Shown here: positions 10,037-19,702 of the stretch, piece by piece
Numbering within the stretch: position 1 is the first letter of the stretch
How the letters are laid out: every line of letters starts with the position of its first letter
From: Rhizobium herbae
GTDB taxonomy: Bacteria > Pseudomonadota > Alphaproteobacteria > Rhizobiales > Rhizobiaceae
DNA: 64,000 bases
Reading direction: 5' to 3'
Assembly: GCF_017873135.1 (NCBI RefSeq)
Contig: NZ_JAGGJV010000001.1
Coordinates: 930,001-994,000 of the forward strand
The notes under the pieces: generated by a model
What the model saw: only the letters and a program-made list of their open reading frames with translations
Databases searched by the model: none
Told to the model about the DNA's origin: nothing
Translations under genes and position numbers: made by a program

Positions 10037-10135
10037 GCAATCCCGTGCCTTGCGCGCAGCATGTCATTTAACTTCCATGGGAATTGCGCTAGAGAGACCT
10101 CGAACGATCTTGCCGAAATCCCCGAGGAGGAATCC

Positions 10136-11350
10136 ATGGCCAAACAGAAAGTTGCAATGCTGACCGCGGGCGGGCTTGCGCCCTGCCTGTCTTCCGCTGT
10201 CGGCGGCCTGATCGAACGCTATACCGATATCGCGCCGGATATCGAACTGGTTGCGTATCGCTCGGGCTATCAGGGGCTTCTACTCGCCGACCGCATCGAA
10301 ATCACCCGCGATATGCGCGAGAAAGCCCATATCCTCCACCGTCATGGCGGCTCGCCGATCGGCAACAGCCGCGTCAAGCTCACCAATACCGCCGATTGCG
10401 TCAAGCGTGGCCTGGTCAAGGAAGGCCAGAACCCGCTCAGGGTCGCAGCCGAGCGCCTCGCCTCGGATGGAATCACTATCCTGCACACCATCGGCGGCGA
10501 CGATACCAATACGACGGCGGCCGATCTTGCCGCCTATCTCGGTGCCAATGGCTATGACCTGACCGTGGTCGGCCTGCCGAAGACCGTCGACAACGACGTC
10601 GTACCGATCCGCCAGTCGCTCGGCGCCTGGACGGCTGCCGAATACGGCGCCAAGTTCTTCGACAACGTCAGCAACGAGCAGAGTGCCGCCCCGCGCACGC
10701 TGGTCGTCCACGAAGTGATGGGCCGCCACTGCGGCTGGCTTACCGCCGCGACTGCCCGCGCCTACATCCAGCATATCGACGACAGGGAGTTCGTCGACGG
10801 TTTCATGATGAACCGGCAGATGAAGAACATTGACGGCCTCTACCTTCCCGAAACCGCCTTCAACCTCGAAGCCGAAGCCGAGCGGCTGCGCGCCACGATG
10901 GACAAGACCGGTTTCGTCACGCTGTTCGTCAGCGAAGGCGCCTGCCTCGATGCGGTCGTTGCCGAACGCGAAGCGGCCGGCGAAGCCGTCAAGCGTGATG
11001 CCTTCGGCCACGTCAAGATCGACACGATCAATGTCGGCGGCTGGTTTTCCAAGCAGTTCGCCGCCCTTCTCGGCGCCGAACGCTCGATGGTGCAGAAGTC
11101 CGGCTACTATGCCCGCTCTGCACCGGCCAACATCGACGATCTGCGTCTCATCCAGGGCATGGTCGATCTCGCCGTCGAAAGCGCGCTTAACAAGGTTTCC
11201 GGCGTCACCGGTCACGATGAGGATCAGGGCGGCCGGCTCAGGACGATCGAGTTCCCGCGCATCCGCGGCGGCAAGCACTTCGACACCTCGGTCAAATGGT
11301 TCGGCGACGTGATGGACGCGATCGGCCAGAAGTGGTCGCCGGCAAACTGA
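10136..11350 (+). CDS. pfp: Pyrophosphate--fructose-6-phosphate 1-phosphotransferase
   Basis: Phosphofructokinase-family enzyme (404 aa) that phosphorylates fructose-6-phosphate, using PPi rather than ATP judging by GGDDTNTTA (120-128), where the second Asp of GGDD excludes ATP. Other family motifs are PKTVDNDV (148-155), MGRHCGWL (195-202) and IRGGKHFDTS near the end. The start MAKQKVAML has the strong ribosome site GAGGAGG and is preferred over an open frame 25 codons longer. Confidence 0.93.
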   Translation: MAKQKVAMLTAGGLAPCLSSAVGGLIERYTDIAPDIELVAYRSGYQGLLLADRIEITRDMREKAHILHRHGGSPIGNSRVKLTNTADCVKRGLVKEGQNPLRVAAERLASDGITILHTIGGDDTNTTAADLAAYLGANGYDLTVVGLPKTVDNDVVPIRQSLGAWTAAEYGAKFFDNVSNEQSAAPRTLVVHEVMGRHCGWLTAATARAYIQHIDDREFVDGFMMNRQMKNIDGLYLPETAFNLEAEAERLRATMDKTGFVTLFVSEGACLDAVVAEREAAGEAVKRDAFGHVKIDTINVGGWFSKQFAALLGAERSMVQKSGYYARSAPANIDDLRLIQGMVDLAVESALNKVSGVTGHDEDQGGRLRTIEFPRIRGGKHFDTSVKWFGDVMDAIGQKWSPAN

Positions 11351-11432
11351 TTCGAGCTCATAGAAGCCTATTGACGGCTCCGTTTGCGCATGGCTTCCTC
11401 GATGGAACGCCACGTCAAACGGAGCCTTCTTT

Positions 11433-12068
11433 ATGTCGATCGAACACTGGCTGGCCTTCGTCGCCGCTTCAACCGTCCTGCTTGCCATCCCCGGCCCGAC
11501 CATCCTTTTGGTCATCTCCTACGCGCTCGGGCACGGACGCAAGGTTGCCAGCGCCACAGTCGCCGGCGTGGCGCTGGGCGATTTCACCGCGATGACCGCC
11601 TCGATGCTCGGCCTCGGCGCGCTGTTGGCGACCTCGGCTGCGATCTTCACCGTTCTGAAATGGGTGGGTGCCGCCTATCTGATCTGGCTCGGCATCAAGC
11701 TTTGGCGCACGCCGATCGCAAAGGAAACGGCCGAAGGTACAATGGATGTCCCGGCCGAGCGGCCGCTGCGGATTTTTCTGCACACCTACATCGTCACGGC
11801 GCTGAACCCGAAAAGCATCGTCTTCTTCGTTGCCTTCCTGCCGCAGTTCCTTGATCTCAGCCGCCCGCTGTTCAACCAGATGCTGATCTTCGAAACGACG
11901 TTCCTGGTGCTCGCCACCCTCAATGCGACGAGCTACGCGCTGATGGCATCGGCCGCGCGCAAGACGATTCGAAAACCGAAGGTTCAGACTATCGTCAACC
12001 GCACCGGTGGGTCTTTGCTCATAGGCGCAGGCCTTCTGACAGCGGGCCTGCGACGCGCCGGCGCCTGA
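11433..12068 (+). CDS. LysE/RhtB-family amino acid exporter
   Basis: Inner-membrane exporter of 211 residues with about six hydrophobic segments. The N-terminal AIPGPTILLVISYALGHGRK matches the LysE/RhtB signature, and the central LNPKSIVFFVAFLPQF is a second conserved block. The family exports amino acids or homoserine lactones; the substrate here is unknown. It follows pfp in the same direction after 82 bases, but a shared function is not implied. Confidence 0.88.
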   Translation: MSIEHWLAFVAASTVLLAIPGPTILLVISYALGHGRKVASATVAGVALGDFTAMTASMLGLGALLATSAAIFTVLKWVGAAYLIWLGIKLWRTPIAKETAEGTMDVPAERPLRIFLHTYIVTALNPKSIVFFVAFLPQFLDLSRPLFNQMLIFETTFLVLATLNATSYALMASAARKTIRKPKVQTIVNRTGGSLLIGAGLLTAGLRRAGA

Positions 12069-12184
12069 AAAGGCGTCCCGTGCTTGCGGTTCCCTGCCCC
12101 ATAGGTTAATGAAGTTTCGCATATGGCGGCTTCTGGCTGCTGATTTGCAGGGGCTACGGGGCCTGACAGCACGAAAGCGACAGC

Positions 12185-13156
12185 ATGGCTAATTACCGTT
12201 TTTCCGTTTCAAAACCGACTGTTACGGCCTGCGCTCTGATCTCGGCATCGCTTGTTGGCGGTTGTTCGAGCGTCGAGCGGACGCCGATGGAACAGTTGAT
12301 GGCGGTGCAGACGGTGACGCCGCTGCCCAAGCCCGGAACGGAAATGACGGCTTACGCTCTGCCAACTCCCGATGGCGCAGCAACCGCCACGGCATCGGCG
12401 CTTGCAACTGAAACAGCGATGATGAAGCCTGGCGAAACCGCCGCGACGCAGGTCGCCTTTGTCAATCAGGGCGGAACGGCAGCGACGGCGGCAGTCTCTG
12501 CAGCCAATGCACTTGTAACGCCCCAGGCCTCCACGACCGCTCAGGCAGCAGCGCCCATCGCCTTGCCGGAAACGGCAGATGCGCTGGCATCGACCAAGAC
12601 CAGCCGCTCTCCGGAGATTCCCGAAGGCATGGTGATGGCCGCGATGGAATCGGATTTTGACACCGGCGAACCCGTCGGCCTCGAAACGCTCGTTGCCAAT
12701 CATATGATCGTGCCGATGCCGAAACCCTCGATTGGCGCCACGGCCTATGCCATGGCAAAAGCCATACCGGCATCTTTGGGGATTACCGAAAAGCCGACCA
12801 GCTCGCGTCCCGAACTCGACCGGCTGATTGCCTACTATGCAAAGCTCAACAATATTCCGGAAGAACTGGTCCATCGCGTCGTCAAGCGCGAGAGCACCTA
12901 CAATCCGCGCGCCTATCACGCCGGCAATTACGGCCTGATGCAGATCCGCTACAACACGGCCAAGGGTCTTGGCTACGAAGGCCCGGCCGAAGGCCTGTTC
13001 GATGCCGAAACCAATCTGAAATATGCGACGAAATATCTGGCCGGCGCCTGGATGGTGGCTGACAACCAGAACGACGGCGCCGTCAAGCTCTATGCCAGCG
13101 GCTACTATTACCACGCCAAGCGCAAAGGCCTGCTCGAAACGCTGGGCATGAAATAA
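12185..13156 (+). CDS. Lytic transglycosylase lipoprotein, SLT domain
   Basis: 323-residue lipoprotein: lipobox LVGGC (Cys27), then a long Ala/Thr/Pro-rich low-complexity linker (about 50-205), and a C-terminal SLT domain (about 210-320). The domain contains VHRVVKRESTYNPRAYHAG, with catalytic Glu at 236, and the signature YGLMQIRYNTAKGLGY. The linker probably spans the periplasm from a membrane anchor to the wall. It resembles the SLT protein at 7321-7848, but with an anchor and spacer. Confidence 0.88.
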   Translation: MANYRFSVSKPTVTACALISASLVGGCSSVERTPMEQLMAVQTVTPLPKPGTEMTAYALPTPDGAATATASALATETAMMKPGETAATQVAFVNQGGTAATAAVSAANALVTPQASTTAQAAAPIALPETADALASTKTSRSPEIPEGMVMAAMESDFDTGEPVGLETLVANHMIVPMPKPSIGATAYAMAKAIPASLGITEKPTSSRPELDRLIAYYAKLNNIPEELVHRVVKRESTYNPRAYHAGNYGLMQIRYNTAKGLGYEGPAEGLFDAETNLKYATKYLAGAWMVADNQNDGAVKLYASGYYYHAKRKGLLETLGMK

Positions 13157-13198
13157 GGCCTGACAGCCCTCTCCATCGCGGTTCCATTTTCGAGGCGG

Positions 13199-14554
13199 TC
13201 AGTGGACCGCCTCTATTATTTTGGCCTCCAGCACACGCACGTCGTAACCGATACGTGACGGGGTCAACCCGAGGCGCACGACGGCAAGACCCAGCGACGG
13301 AACGAGCATCACGGTCTGTCCATCATGGCCCTGCAGCCAGTAGGCATCTTCGGGTAGCGGCGGACCTCCATCATTGCCGAACTTCGTCCAGACCTGCCCT
13401 GCCCCGTAACGGCCGTTTGAGGCCTTGGTCGGCGTACGCATGAAGCCGACGAAATCCTCCGGCAGCAACTGCTCGCCGTTCCAGCTGCCGTTCTGCAGCA
13501 GAAAAAGGCCGAACCGGGCCCAGTCCCGCGCCGTCGCATACATGTAGGACGAGCCGACAAACGTGCCATGCGCATCCGGCTCCAGTACGGCGCTTGTCAT
13601 GCCAAGCGGCCGGAACAAGGCAGCGCGCGGAAAAGTCAACGCCTCGCGCACGCTGCCGAACGTGTCCATCCACAACCGCGACAGGATCGTCGATGTGCCG
13701 CTGGAATAGCTGAAGCGTTCACCGGGCTTTGCCTCGAGAGGCTTGGCGGCCGAGAAATCGGCCATGTCGCCTTCGAGGAAGAGCATGCGGGTGACGTCGG
13801 TCACGTCGCCATAGTCCTCGTTGAACTGAAGCCCGCTCTGCATCGCCATGAGGTCGGCGAGCTTGATCTGGCTGCGCGGATCGTTTCGCCATTGCGGCAG
13901 AAGCTCGGCGCGGTCAAGCGCCATCTGCCCGTCCCTGATGCGTATACCGATCAATGCGGCCGTCACCGATTTGGTCATCGACCAGCCGAGCAGCGGCGTC
14001 GCGCTGTTGAACCCGTCGCCATAGCTCTCTGCAACGATCCTGCCATCCTTGACGACGACGATTGCGCGCATGCCGGGACCGGCAAGCTGCGGGTCAGTCA
14101 ACAGTGTCTGGACGGCGGGATTGACGGCGGTGCCGCTGCCGTCGGGCCAGGGTTTGCCGTCGTCCGATTGTGGCAGCCTGCGGCGAAGCTGCTGGTTGCC
14201 GGGAAAGGCCGCGAACTCGCCCTGGGTGACGTTGGTGCATCCGAGACCTTCGCGGTAGATGGCGCGACCGGGGGCTGCAAAGCCGAACATGCGGGCAGTC
14301 ACCGTCTTGCGGGATTCGTCGACCGATATGCGCACGAGGCGCAAAAGCGGATGCCCGGGCGCCTGGACGTCATCGGCGAGTACCGCATTGGCATCCCTGC
14401 CGGCGATGAAGACGTTGGAGCAGACGATCTTGGCAGCATAACCGTCGCCGACCCGCAGCAATTCGGGCGGCAAAATGACAAGCCAGCCGACGACAGCCGC
14501 TACGGCGGCCGACACGGAGCCTGCAAGCCATAACCATTTTCCGCGCATGCGCAT
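13199..14554 (-). CDS. Membrane-anchored serine hydrolase (class C beta-lactamase family)
   Basis: 451-residue protein with an N-terminal membrane anchor (about 8-28) and a serine beta-lactamase fold outside the membrane. The SxxK motif is SMTK (192-195) and the Tyr motif is YSSG (283-286). Near the C-terminus QGHDGQTVMLVPSLGLAVVRLG stands where class C enzymes carry the KTG-like strand; here the motif is HDG. This pattern is nearer to 6-aminohexanoate-dimer hydrolase/esterase relatives than to true AmpC. Substrate unknown. The 5' end faces the palindromic element at 14641-14914. Confidence 0.8.
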   Translation of the reverse strand: MRMRGKWLWLAGSVSAAVAAVVGWLVILPPELLRVGDGYAAKIVCSNVFIAGRDANAVLADDVQAPGHPLLRLVRISVDESRKTVTARMFGFAAPGRAIYREGLGCTNVTQGEFAAFPGNQQLRRRLPQSDDGKPWPDGSGTAVNPAVQTLLTDPQLAGPGMRAIVVVKDGRIVAESYGDGFNSATPLLGWSMTKSVTAALIGIRIRDGQMALDRAELLPQWRNDPRSQIKLADLMAMQSGLQFNEDYGDVTDVTRMLFLEGDMADFSAAKPLEAKPGERFSYSSGTSTILSRLWMDTFGSVREALTFPRAALFRPLGMTSAVLEPDAHGTFVGSSYMYATARDWARFGLFLLQNGSWNGEQLLPEDFVGFMRTPTKASNGRYGAGQVWTKFGNDGGPPLPEDAYWLQGHDGQTVMLVPSLGLAVVRLGLTPSRIGYDVRVLEAKIIEAVH

Positions 14555-14640
14555 CGCCCCTGCTTCGCTATCGCCACAAAAACAGGATTCCACGCATTTA
14601 GGAAGGCTTTGTGGCAATCACTTTGGTGCGAGACATGTTT

Positions 14641-14914
14641 CTAGAGCATCGTACGCCAAATGAGACGCATTCTGCCGGAAGGATTTTTTGTCAGGAAACG
14701 GGCTTTTGTCGAAGGGCATACCAGACCGGTACGTTCGAGACAAAAGCCCGTTTCCTGGCAAAAAAGCATCCGGCCCTCCGGGTTGACTGAAATCGGCCGC
14801 CCACTGCGTCGGATGGCTTGACCGATGGTGAGGCATCGCTCCGCGCCATCCTCCTTGTGGGATCGGCCGATTTGAGCCAACAGAATGCGCCTCATTTGGC
14901 GTACGATGCTCTAG
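14641..14914. mobile_element. Palindromic MITE-like element with 34-base terminal inverted repeats
   Basis: The first 34 bases (14641-14674, starting CTAGAGCATCGTACG) match the reverse complement of the last 34 (14881-14914) at 33 positions. Inside, 14675-14709 pairs with 14739-14773 around a short loop, and about 14801-14812 pairs with 14863-14874, giving a second hairpin. The transcript would fold into a three-way cruciform. No coding capacity is evident. Both ends carry CTAG, which could be the target duplication. The right end provides the TAG stop codon of the minus-strand GGDEF-EAL gene. Confidence 0.75.
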
Positions 14915-16488
14915 CCTGCTGATCGCACTGCGAACTTTTCCGGCTCTCGCTGAAGGATCGCCAATGCGTCCTCCGCCGAGACCGGCCTGGATATCAGGAA
15001 CCCTTGCGCTTCTGAAGCCCCCAGCGCCCGCACGAACTCCATCTGCCCCTCTGTTTCGATGCCCTCGATGGTGGTCGAAACCTGGAAGGTGTTTCCGAGC
15101 TGGAGAATAATGTCGACGATTTCCGCATCACGCTGGTTGCCGAGCATCGCCTTGGTAAAGGAACGATCGACCTTGAGCTGGTCCAGCGGAAATCGCCTCA
15201 GATTGTTGATCGACGAAAAGCCGATGCCGAAATCATCGAGCGCGATGCGCACGCCATGGGCGCGAAGCTCCGTCAGGCTGTCCCTGATGATGGCCGCATC
15301 GAGGTAGAAGATCGATTCGGTTACCTCGATGGTCAGACGGCCCGGGGCAAGCCCGGCTTCGGCCAGGCACGCCTTCACATGCGGAACGAAAGCCCGGTCC
15401 TTGAACTGGTCGCCCGCGACATTGACCGCGATACCGGTCGGCGCCGGCCAGCGCGCGGCCTCCAGGCAGGCGGTTTTCAGAACCCAATTGCCGATCGGCA
15501 GGATCAGGCCCGTCTTTTCGGCGGCACCGATGAAGCTGTCCGGCGGAATGATCCCCTTTTCGGGATGACGCCAGCGGATCAGCGCCTCGAAGGAACGGAT
15601 CGCCCGGCTTTCGATTCCGACGATCGGCTGGTATTCCAGAAAGAATTCGCCGGCAGCAAGAGCGCGGGAAAGGTCATACTCGATCTCACCCTTCAGCGTT
15701 GCCTCCGCGGCCATGTCAGGCGCGTAGACTACATGGCTATTACCGGCAATTTCCTTGGCCTTGTAGAGCGCGAGGTCGGCACGCTTGAGTACGGGCGACA
15801 TCGACTGGTCGTCCGGCTCGATATAGGCAACACCGATGCTGCCGCCGGTCCAGAATTGCGCGGCGGACAGTTGAAAGGGTTCTGCAAGCAGGCTCTTGAT
15901 GGTGGTGCAGATATCGTCGATCTTGCCGTCCGATGGCGTACCGGCAATCACGATGACGAACTCGTCGCCGCCCAGCCGATAGACCGTTGCAATGCCCGAC
16001 ATGGCCTCGATCAGCCTTCGGCCCAGCGCGACGAGCAATTCGTCGCCGGTATCATGCCCCATCGAATCGTTGACGAACTTGAAGCGATCGAGATCGAGCA
16101 TCAAAAGTGCTGTGCGACCCGCCGGCGGCGATCCGGCGGACACCCGCTCGCGCAGATCGCACTCGAGAGCAAAACGATTGGCAATGCCGGTCAACTGGTC
16201 GGTATGCAAGGCGCGCGACAGGTCTTCCTCAGTCTTCCGACGCAATTCGAGTTCCCGCATCAGCTGGCTTCGCGCACGTCCCCCCTGATAGAAAAGCGCG
16301 CCGCAGATCAGCGGCATCAGGATGACGGAAAGGGACGCGGACGTCGGCGTGCTGCTGCCCCAAAGCCCATGAACGCCGTCATGCAATCTGTCATAAAAAA
16401 TGCAAACGACCGGGAACAGTGCCCCGATCACCGCGCCGGCCGCAGCATACCGCTGCTCCGACTTCGGCAGAAAAGCCTTTAACATCAT
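14911..16488 (-). CDS. Membrane GGDEF-EAL cyclic-di-GMP enzyme
   Basis: 525-residue signalling protein with two hydrophobic segments (about 15-32 and 52-68), then a GGDEF domain with intact RLGGDEF (171-177) and an EAL domain with FEALIRW (300-306), NVAGDQF, IEVTES, ALDDFGIGFSS, KVDRSF and ETEGQ. Both catalytic sets look intact, so synthesis, hydrolysis or both are possible. No separate sensor domain is present. Start: the ATG at 16488 is chosen; an ATG at 16524 is also in frame. The stop codon lies inside the adjacent palindromic element. Confidence 0.9.
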   Translation of the reverse strand: MMLKAFLPKSEQRYAAAGAVIGALFPVVCIFYDRLHDGVHGLWGSSTPTSASLSVILMPLICGALFYQGGRARSQLMRELELRRKTEEDLSRALHTDQLTGIANRFALECDLRERVSAGSPPAGRTALLMLDLDRFKFVNDSMGHDTGDELLVALGRRLIEAMSGIATVYRLGGDEFVIVIAGTPSDGKIDDICTTIKSLLAEPFQLSAAQFWTGGSIGVAYIEPDDQSMSPVLKRADLALYKAKEIAGNSHVVYAPDMAAEATLKGEIEYDLSRALAAGEFFLEYQPIVGIESRAIRSFEALIRWRHPEKGIIPPDSFIGAAEKTGLILPIGNWVLKTACLEAARWPAPTGIAVNVAGDQFKDRAFVPHVKACLAEAGLAPGRLTIEVTESIFYLDAAIIRDSLTELRAHGVRIALDDFGIGFSSINNLRRFPLDQLKVDRSFTKAMLGNQRDAEIVDIILQLGNTFQVSTTIEGIETEGQMEFVRALGASEAQGFLISRPVSAEDALAILQREPEKFAVRSAG

Positions 16489-16635
16489 GTTAGTGCCCCG
16501 AAAAAGAATAGCTTCATCTAACATGTACAAACTTAATCAATTCTTATGGATGAGAATTTGTATAAGCCATCCGTCATCAAAGTGTAGCGGACTCGTCTTA
16601 GAAGCTCCTCCAACTTCAACGGATGGCAGGCTGAC

Positions 16636-17886
16636 ATGACCGATCTCGCACCCGATGCAGGCTACGGCAAAAGAAACCGCAAGCTGAAAACCGCTCTGAT
16701 CCAGCACAAGGCGCTGACCCTGGAAGGTCTGTCGGAGCGACTTTTCGGACTTCTCTTCACCGGCCTCGTCTATCCGCAGATCTGGGAAGATCCGGCCGTC
16801 GACATGGCGGCCATGCAGATCCGGCCCGAGCATCATATCGTTACCATCGGCTCCGGCGGCTGTAACATGCTTGCCTATCTGTCCGCCGCGCCCGAGCGCA
16901 TCGATGTGGTCGATCTCAATCCGCATCACGTGGCGCTCAACCGGCTGAAGCTCGCCGCATTCCGTCACCTGCCCGGTCACGCCGACATCGTCCGCTTCCT
17001 CGCCCGGCACGATCTGGTCAGCAACGTCCAGGCCTATGATCTCTTCATCGCGCCGAAGCTCGACAGCGACACACGCAAATACTGGAACCGGCGCGGGCTG
17101 ACCGGCCAGCGCCGCATCCGGGTATTCGGCAAGAACATCTATCGCACCGGCCTGCTCGGCCGCTTCATCGGCCTTGGCCATCTGCTGGCACGGCTGCACG
17201 GCGTCGATCCAAGCGAACTGGCCAATGCGCGCTCTATGCGCGAGCAGCGCCAGTTCTTCGACGAACGACTGGCCCCGCTGTTCGACCGCCCGGTCATCCG
17301 CTGGATCACCAGCCGCAAGAGTTCGCTGTTCGGCCTCGGCATTCCGCCGCAGCAGTTCGACGAACTGGCAAGCCTCAGCGCAGAAAAGTCGCTGGCCGGC
17401 GTACTGCGCCAGCGGCTCGAAAAACTCTGCTGCCATTTCCCGCTGAAGGAAAACTATTTCGCCTGGCAGGCCTTCGCCCGTCGCTATCCGCTGCCGCACG
17501 AGGGCGAACTGCCGGTCTACCTGCAGGCCGGCCGCCACGAGACGATCCGGAACAACGCCGAGCGCGTGCATGTGCATCATGCCAGCTTCACCGAACTTCT
17601 GGCAAAGAAGCCGGCAGGCTCCGTCGATCGCTACGTTCTGCTCGACGCGCAGGACTGGATGAACGACCGGCAGCTCAACGACCTGTGGAGCGAAATCACC
17701 CGGACATCCGCCGAAGGCGCTGTCGTCATCTTCCGCACCGCCGCCGAAGACAGCATCCTGGAAGGCCGCGTCTCGCAGAATTTGCTCGGCCAGTGGCAGT
17801 ATGATGCCGACCAGTCACAGGCCCTGAACCTGAAGGATCGTTCGGCCATCTACGGCGGTTTCCATATCTACAGGAAGGCAGCATGA
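16636..17886 (+). CDS. btaA: SAM:diacylglycerol 3-amino-3-carboxypropyltransferase BtaA
   Basis: First step of betaine lipid (DGTS) synthesis: transfers the aminocarboxypropyl group of SAM to diacylglycerol. The 416-residue protein belongs to DUF3419: FTGLVYPQIWEDPAVD (41-56), a SAM-binding TIGSGGCNMLAYLS (70-83) and VVDLNPHHVALN (91-102). It is followed by btaB with a 4-base ATGA overlap, the classical arrangement. Betaine lipids replace phospholipids under phosphate limitation in rhizobia, but no convincing Pho box is visible directly upstream. Confidence 0.92.
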   Translation: MTDLAPDAGYGKRNRKLKTALIQHKALTLEGLSERLFGLLFTGLVYPQIWEDPAVDMAAMQIRPEHHIVTIGSGGCNMLAYLSAAPERIDVVDLNPHHVALNRLKLAAFRHLPGHADIVRFLARHDLVSNVQAYDLFIAPKLDSDTRKYWNRRGLTGQRRIRVFGKNIYRTGLLGRFIGLGHLLARLHGVDPSELANARSMREQRQFFDERLAPLFDRPVIRWITSRKSSLFGLGIPPQQFDELASLSAEKSLAGVLRQRLEKLCCHFPLKENYFAWQAFARRYPLPHEGELPVYLQAGRHETIRNNAERVHVHHASFTELLAKKPAGSVDRYVLLDAQDWMNDRQLNDLWSEITRTSAEGAVVIFRTAAEDSILEGRVSQNLLGQWQYDADQSQALNLKDRSAIYGGFHIYRKAA

Positions 17887-18551
17887 CGGCCGTCGAGACC
17901 AATGCTGCGGGCAGCCATGCGGATCGTATGGACCGGATGTACCGCACCCAGCGGCATTTCTACGACCTGACCCGCAAATATTACCTGTTCGGGCGCGATA
18001 CGCTGATCCGGGAATTGGATGTTCCAGCCGGCGCCAGCCTGTTGGAAGTCGGCTGTGGCACCGGCCGCAACCTGGCCCTGATCGGCCGGCGTTTTCCGCA
18101 GGCGCGACTGTTCGGGCTCGATATTTCGGCGGAAATGCTTGTCTCGGCGGAAGCCAAGCTGAGTAGACCCGGACAAACCAGCACAGTCCTGCGGGTCGCC
18201 GATGCGACCGATTTCCAGCCTTCTGAATTTGGCGAAACCGGCTTCGACCGCATCGTCATCTCCTATGCCCTGTCGATGATCCCGGAATGGGAAAAGGCGA
18301 TCGAAGCGGCGATCGCGGCGCTCAATCCCGGCGGTTCGCTGCACATTGCAGACTTCGGTCAGCAGGAGCGCCTGCCCGGCCTTTTCCGACGGGGGCTTCA
18401 GGCCTGGTTGAAGCGGTTCCATGTCACGCCGCGCAAGGCATTGGTCGCCGCGCTCAAGGGAAAAGCCGCGAAAAGTGGCGACATAGTCGATTTCCAGCCC
18501 ATCGGCCGTGGTTATGCCTGGCTCTTCACCTATCGCCGATTGGCGAGATAA
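17883..18551 (+). CDS. btaB: Diacylglyceryl-homoserine N-methyltransferase BtaB
   Basis: Second step of DGTS synthesis: three N-methylations of diacylglyceryl-homoserine by SAM. 222 residues, class I methyltransferase fold: LLEVGCGTGRNLALIG (53-68), GLDISAEML, and a later LNPGGSLHIADFGQQ. Identity is supported mainly by overlap and co-transcription with btaA; taken alone it would be a generic SAM methyltransferase. The end FTYRRLAR is reached at normal length. Confidence 0.9.
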   Translation: MTAVETNAAGSHADRMDRMYRTQRHFYDLTRKYYLFGRDTLIRELDVPAGASLLEVGCGTGRNLALIGRRFPQARLFGLDISAEMLVSAEAKLSRPGQTSTVLRVADATDFQPSEFGETGFDRIVISYALSMIPEWEKAIEAAIAALNPGGSLHIADFGQQERLPGLFRRGLQAWLKRFHVTPRKALVAALKGKAAKSGDIVDFQPIGRGYAWLFTYRRLAR

Positions 18552-18770
18552 GCCGGGCAAGCCCCGCACAACGATCCCGAGCTATAGCTCAATCGACTGT
18601 AGAACCGCTACTTTTCGGGCCTGCGGCGCAGTTTCAGCAATTGCTGCTTGAAACTAACCCAATTTTTACGATGATATGATGAAAATGAGGTTCACGCCTC
18701 CCGGGGGATTCACATCAGCGGATATCATCGTGTGAGGCAGCATCGTCGATCGCTTCAGAACGGAAACCTC

Positions 18771-19571
18771 ATGCGCCGGCTATTCCTGGCTCTTCTGCCT
18801 ATTGTGACGCTTCTTTCCGCCTGTACATCGACAGACTACGATCTGGTTTCCACTGCATCCATTCCGCCAAAATTCCAGGACAAGGATCCGCAGGATTTTG
18901 GTGCGCGCACGCCGCAACTTCACAATATCCATGGTGTCGACGTCTCGAAATGGCAGGGCGACATCGACTGGGTCAAAGTAAAGGCCTCCGGTGTCTCCTT
19001 CGCCTTCATCAAGGCGACGGAAGGCAAGGACAGGGTCGACACGAAATTCAACGAATACTGGCAGCGGGCCCGCGCCGCCGGCTTGCCCTATGCACCCTAC
19101 CATTTCTACTATTTCTGCTCGACGGCTGACCAGCAGGCAGACTGGTTCATCGCCAATGTGCCGAAGAGCGCGGTCTACCTGCCGCCGGTTCTCGACGTCG
19201 AATGGAACGGCGAATCCAAGACCTGCACCTACCGGCCGTCGCCCTTGACCGTACAATCCGAGATGAAGCGCTTCATGGACCGGCTGGAAGCCTATTATGG
19301 CAAGCGGCCGATCATCTACACCTCGGTCGATTTCCACCGCGACAACCTCGTCGGCCAGTTCAAGGACTATCACTTCTGGGTCCGCTCGGTGGCCAAGCAC
19401 CCGACGGAAATCTATGCCGAGCGCCGCTGGGCCTTCTGGCAATATACCAGCACAGGCGTCATCCCCGGCATCAACGGCGATGCCGACATCAACGTCTTTG
19501 CAGGCTCGCCGAAGAACTGGAAGCAATGGGTGGCGGCTGTTTCAAAGCCGCGCACACCGCCGCAAAACTGA
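18771..19571 (+). CDS. Glycoside hydrolase family 25 (lysozyme-like) lipoprotein
   Basis: 266-residue secreted muramidase candidate. Lipobox LLSAC (Cys18). The GH25 barrel starts HGVDVSKWQGDIDW (54-67), continues VSFAFIKATEG (75-85), and has the catalytic Asp-x-Glu in LDVEW (Asp142, Glu144). The end FWQYTSTGVIPGINGDADINVF is characteristic. The upstream frame is open for 13 more codons, but the ATG at 18771 begins directly with the signal peptide. It cleaves beta-1,4 bonds of peptidoglycan; in rhizobia it could serve wall remodelling or competition. Confidence 0.88.
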   Translation: MRRLFLALLPIVTLLSACTSTDYDLVSTASIPPKFQDKDPQDFGARTPQLHNIHGVDVSKWQGDIDWVKVKASGVSFAFIKATEGKDRVDTKFNEYWQRARAAGLPYAPYHFYYFCSTADQQADWFIANVPKSAVYLPPVLDVEWNGESKTCTYRPSPLTVQSEMKRFMDRLEAYYGKRPIIYTSVDFHRDNLVGQFKDYHFWVRSVAKHPTEIYAERRWAFWQYTSTGVIPGINGDADINVFAGSPKNWKQWVAAVSKPRTPPQN

Positions 19572-19702
19572 GGCGCAGCGGCGGCAATTCTTCATTCTGC
19601 CCCATTGCCGTGCGACAGCCCCTGCCATATTTTCAGCAAACAACAGCGGCCGGTTTCTCGGGCTGCATTCGGCCGGTTCCGGCCTGACAACAAGGACTTG
19701 CG

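Noticed and set aside
16386..16407. CTGTCATAAAAAATGCAAAC as a Pho box for btaA
   Set aside because: Only one half-site matches, it lies inside the GGDEF-EAL coding start, about 230 bases from btaA, and the second CTGTCAT-like half is missing.
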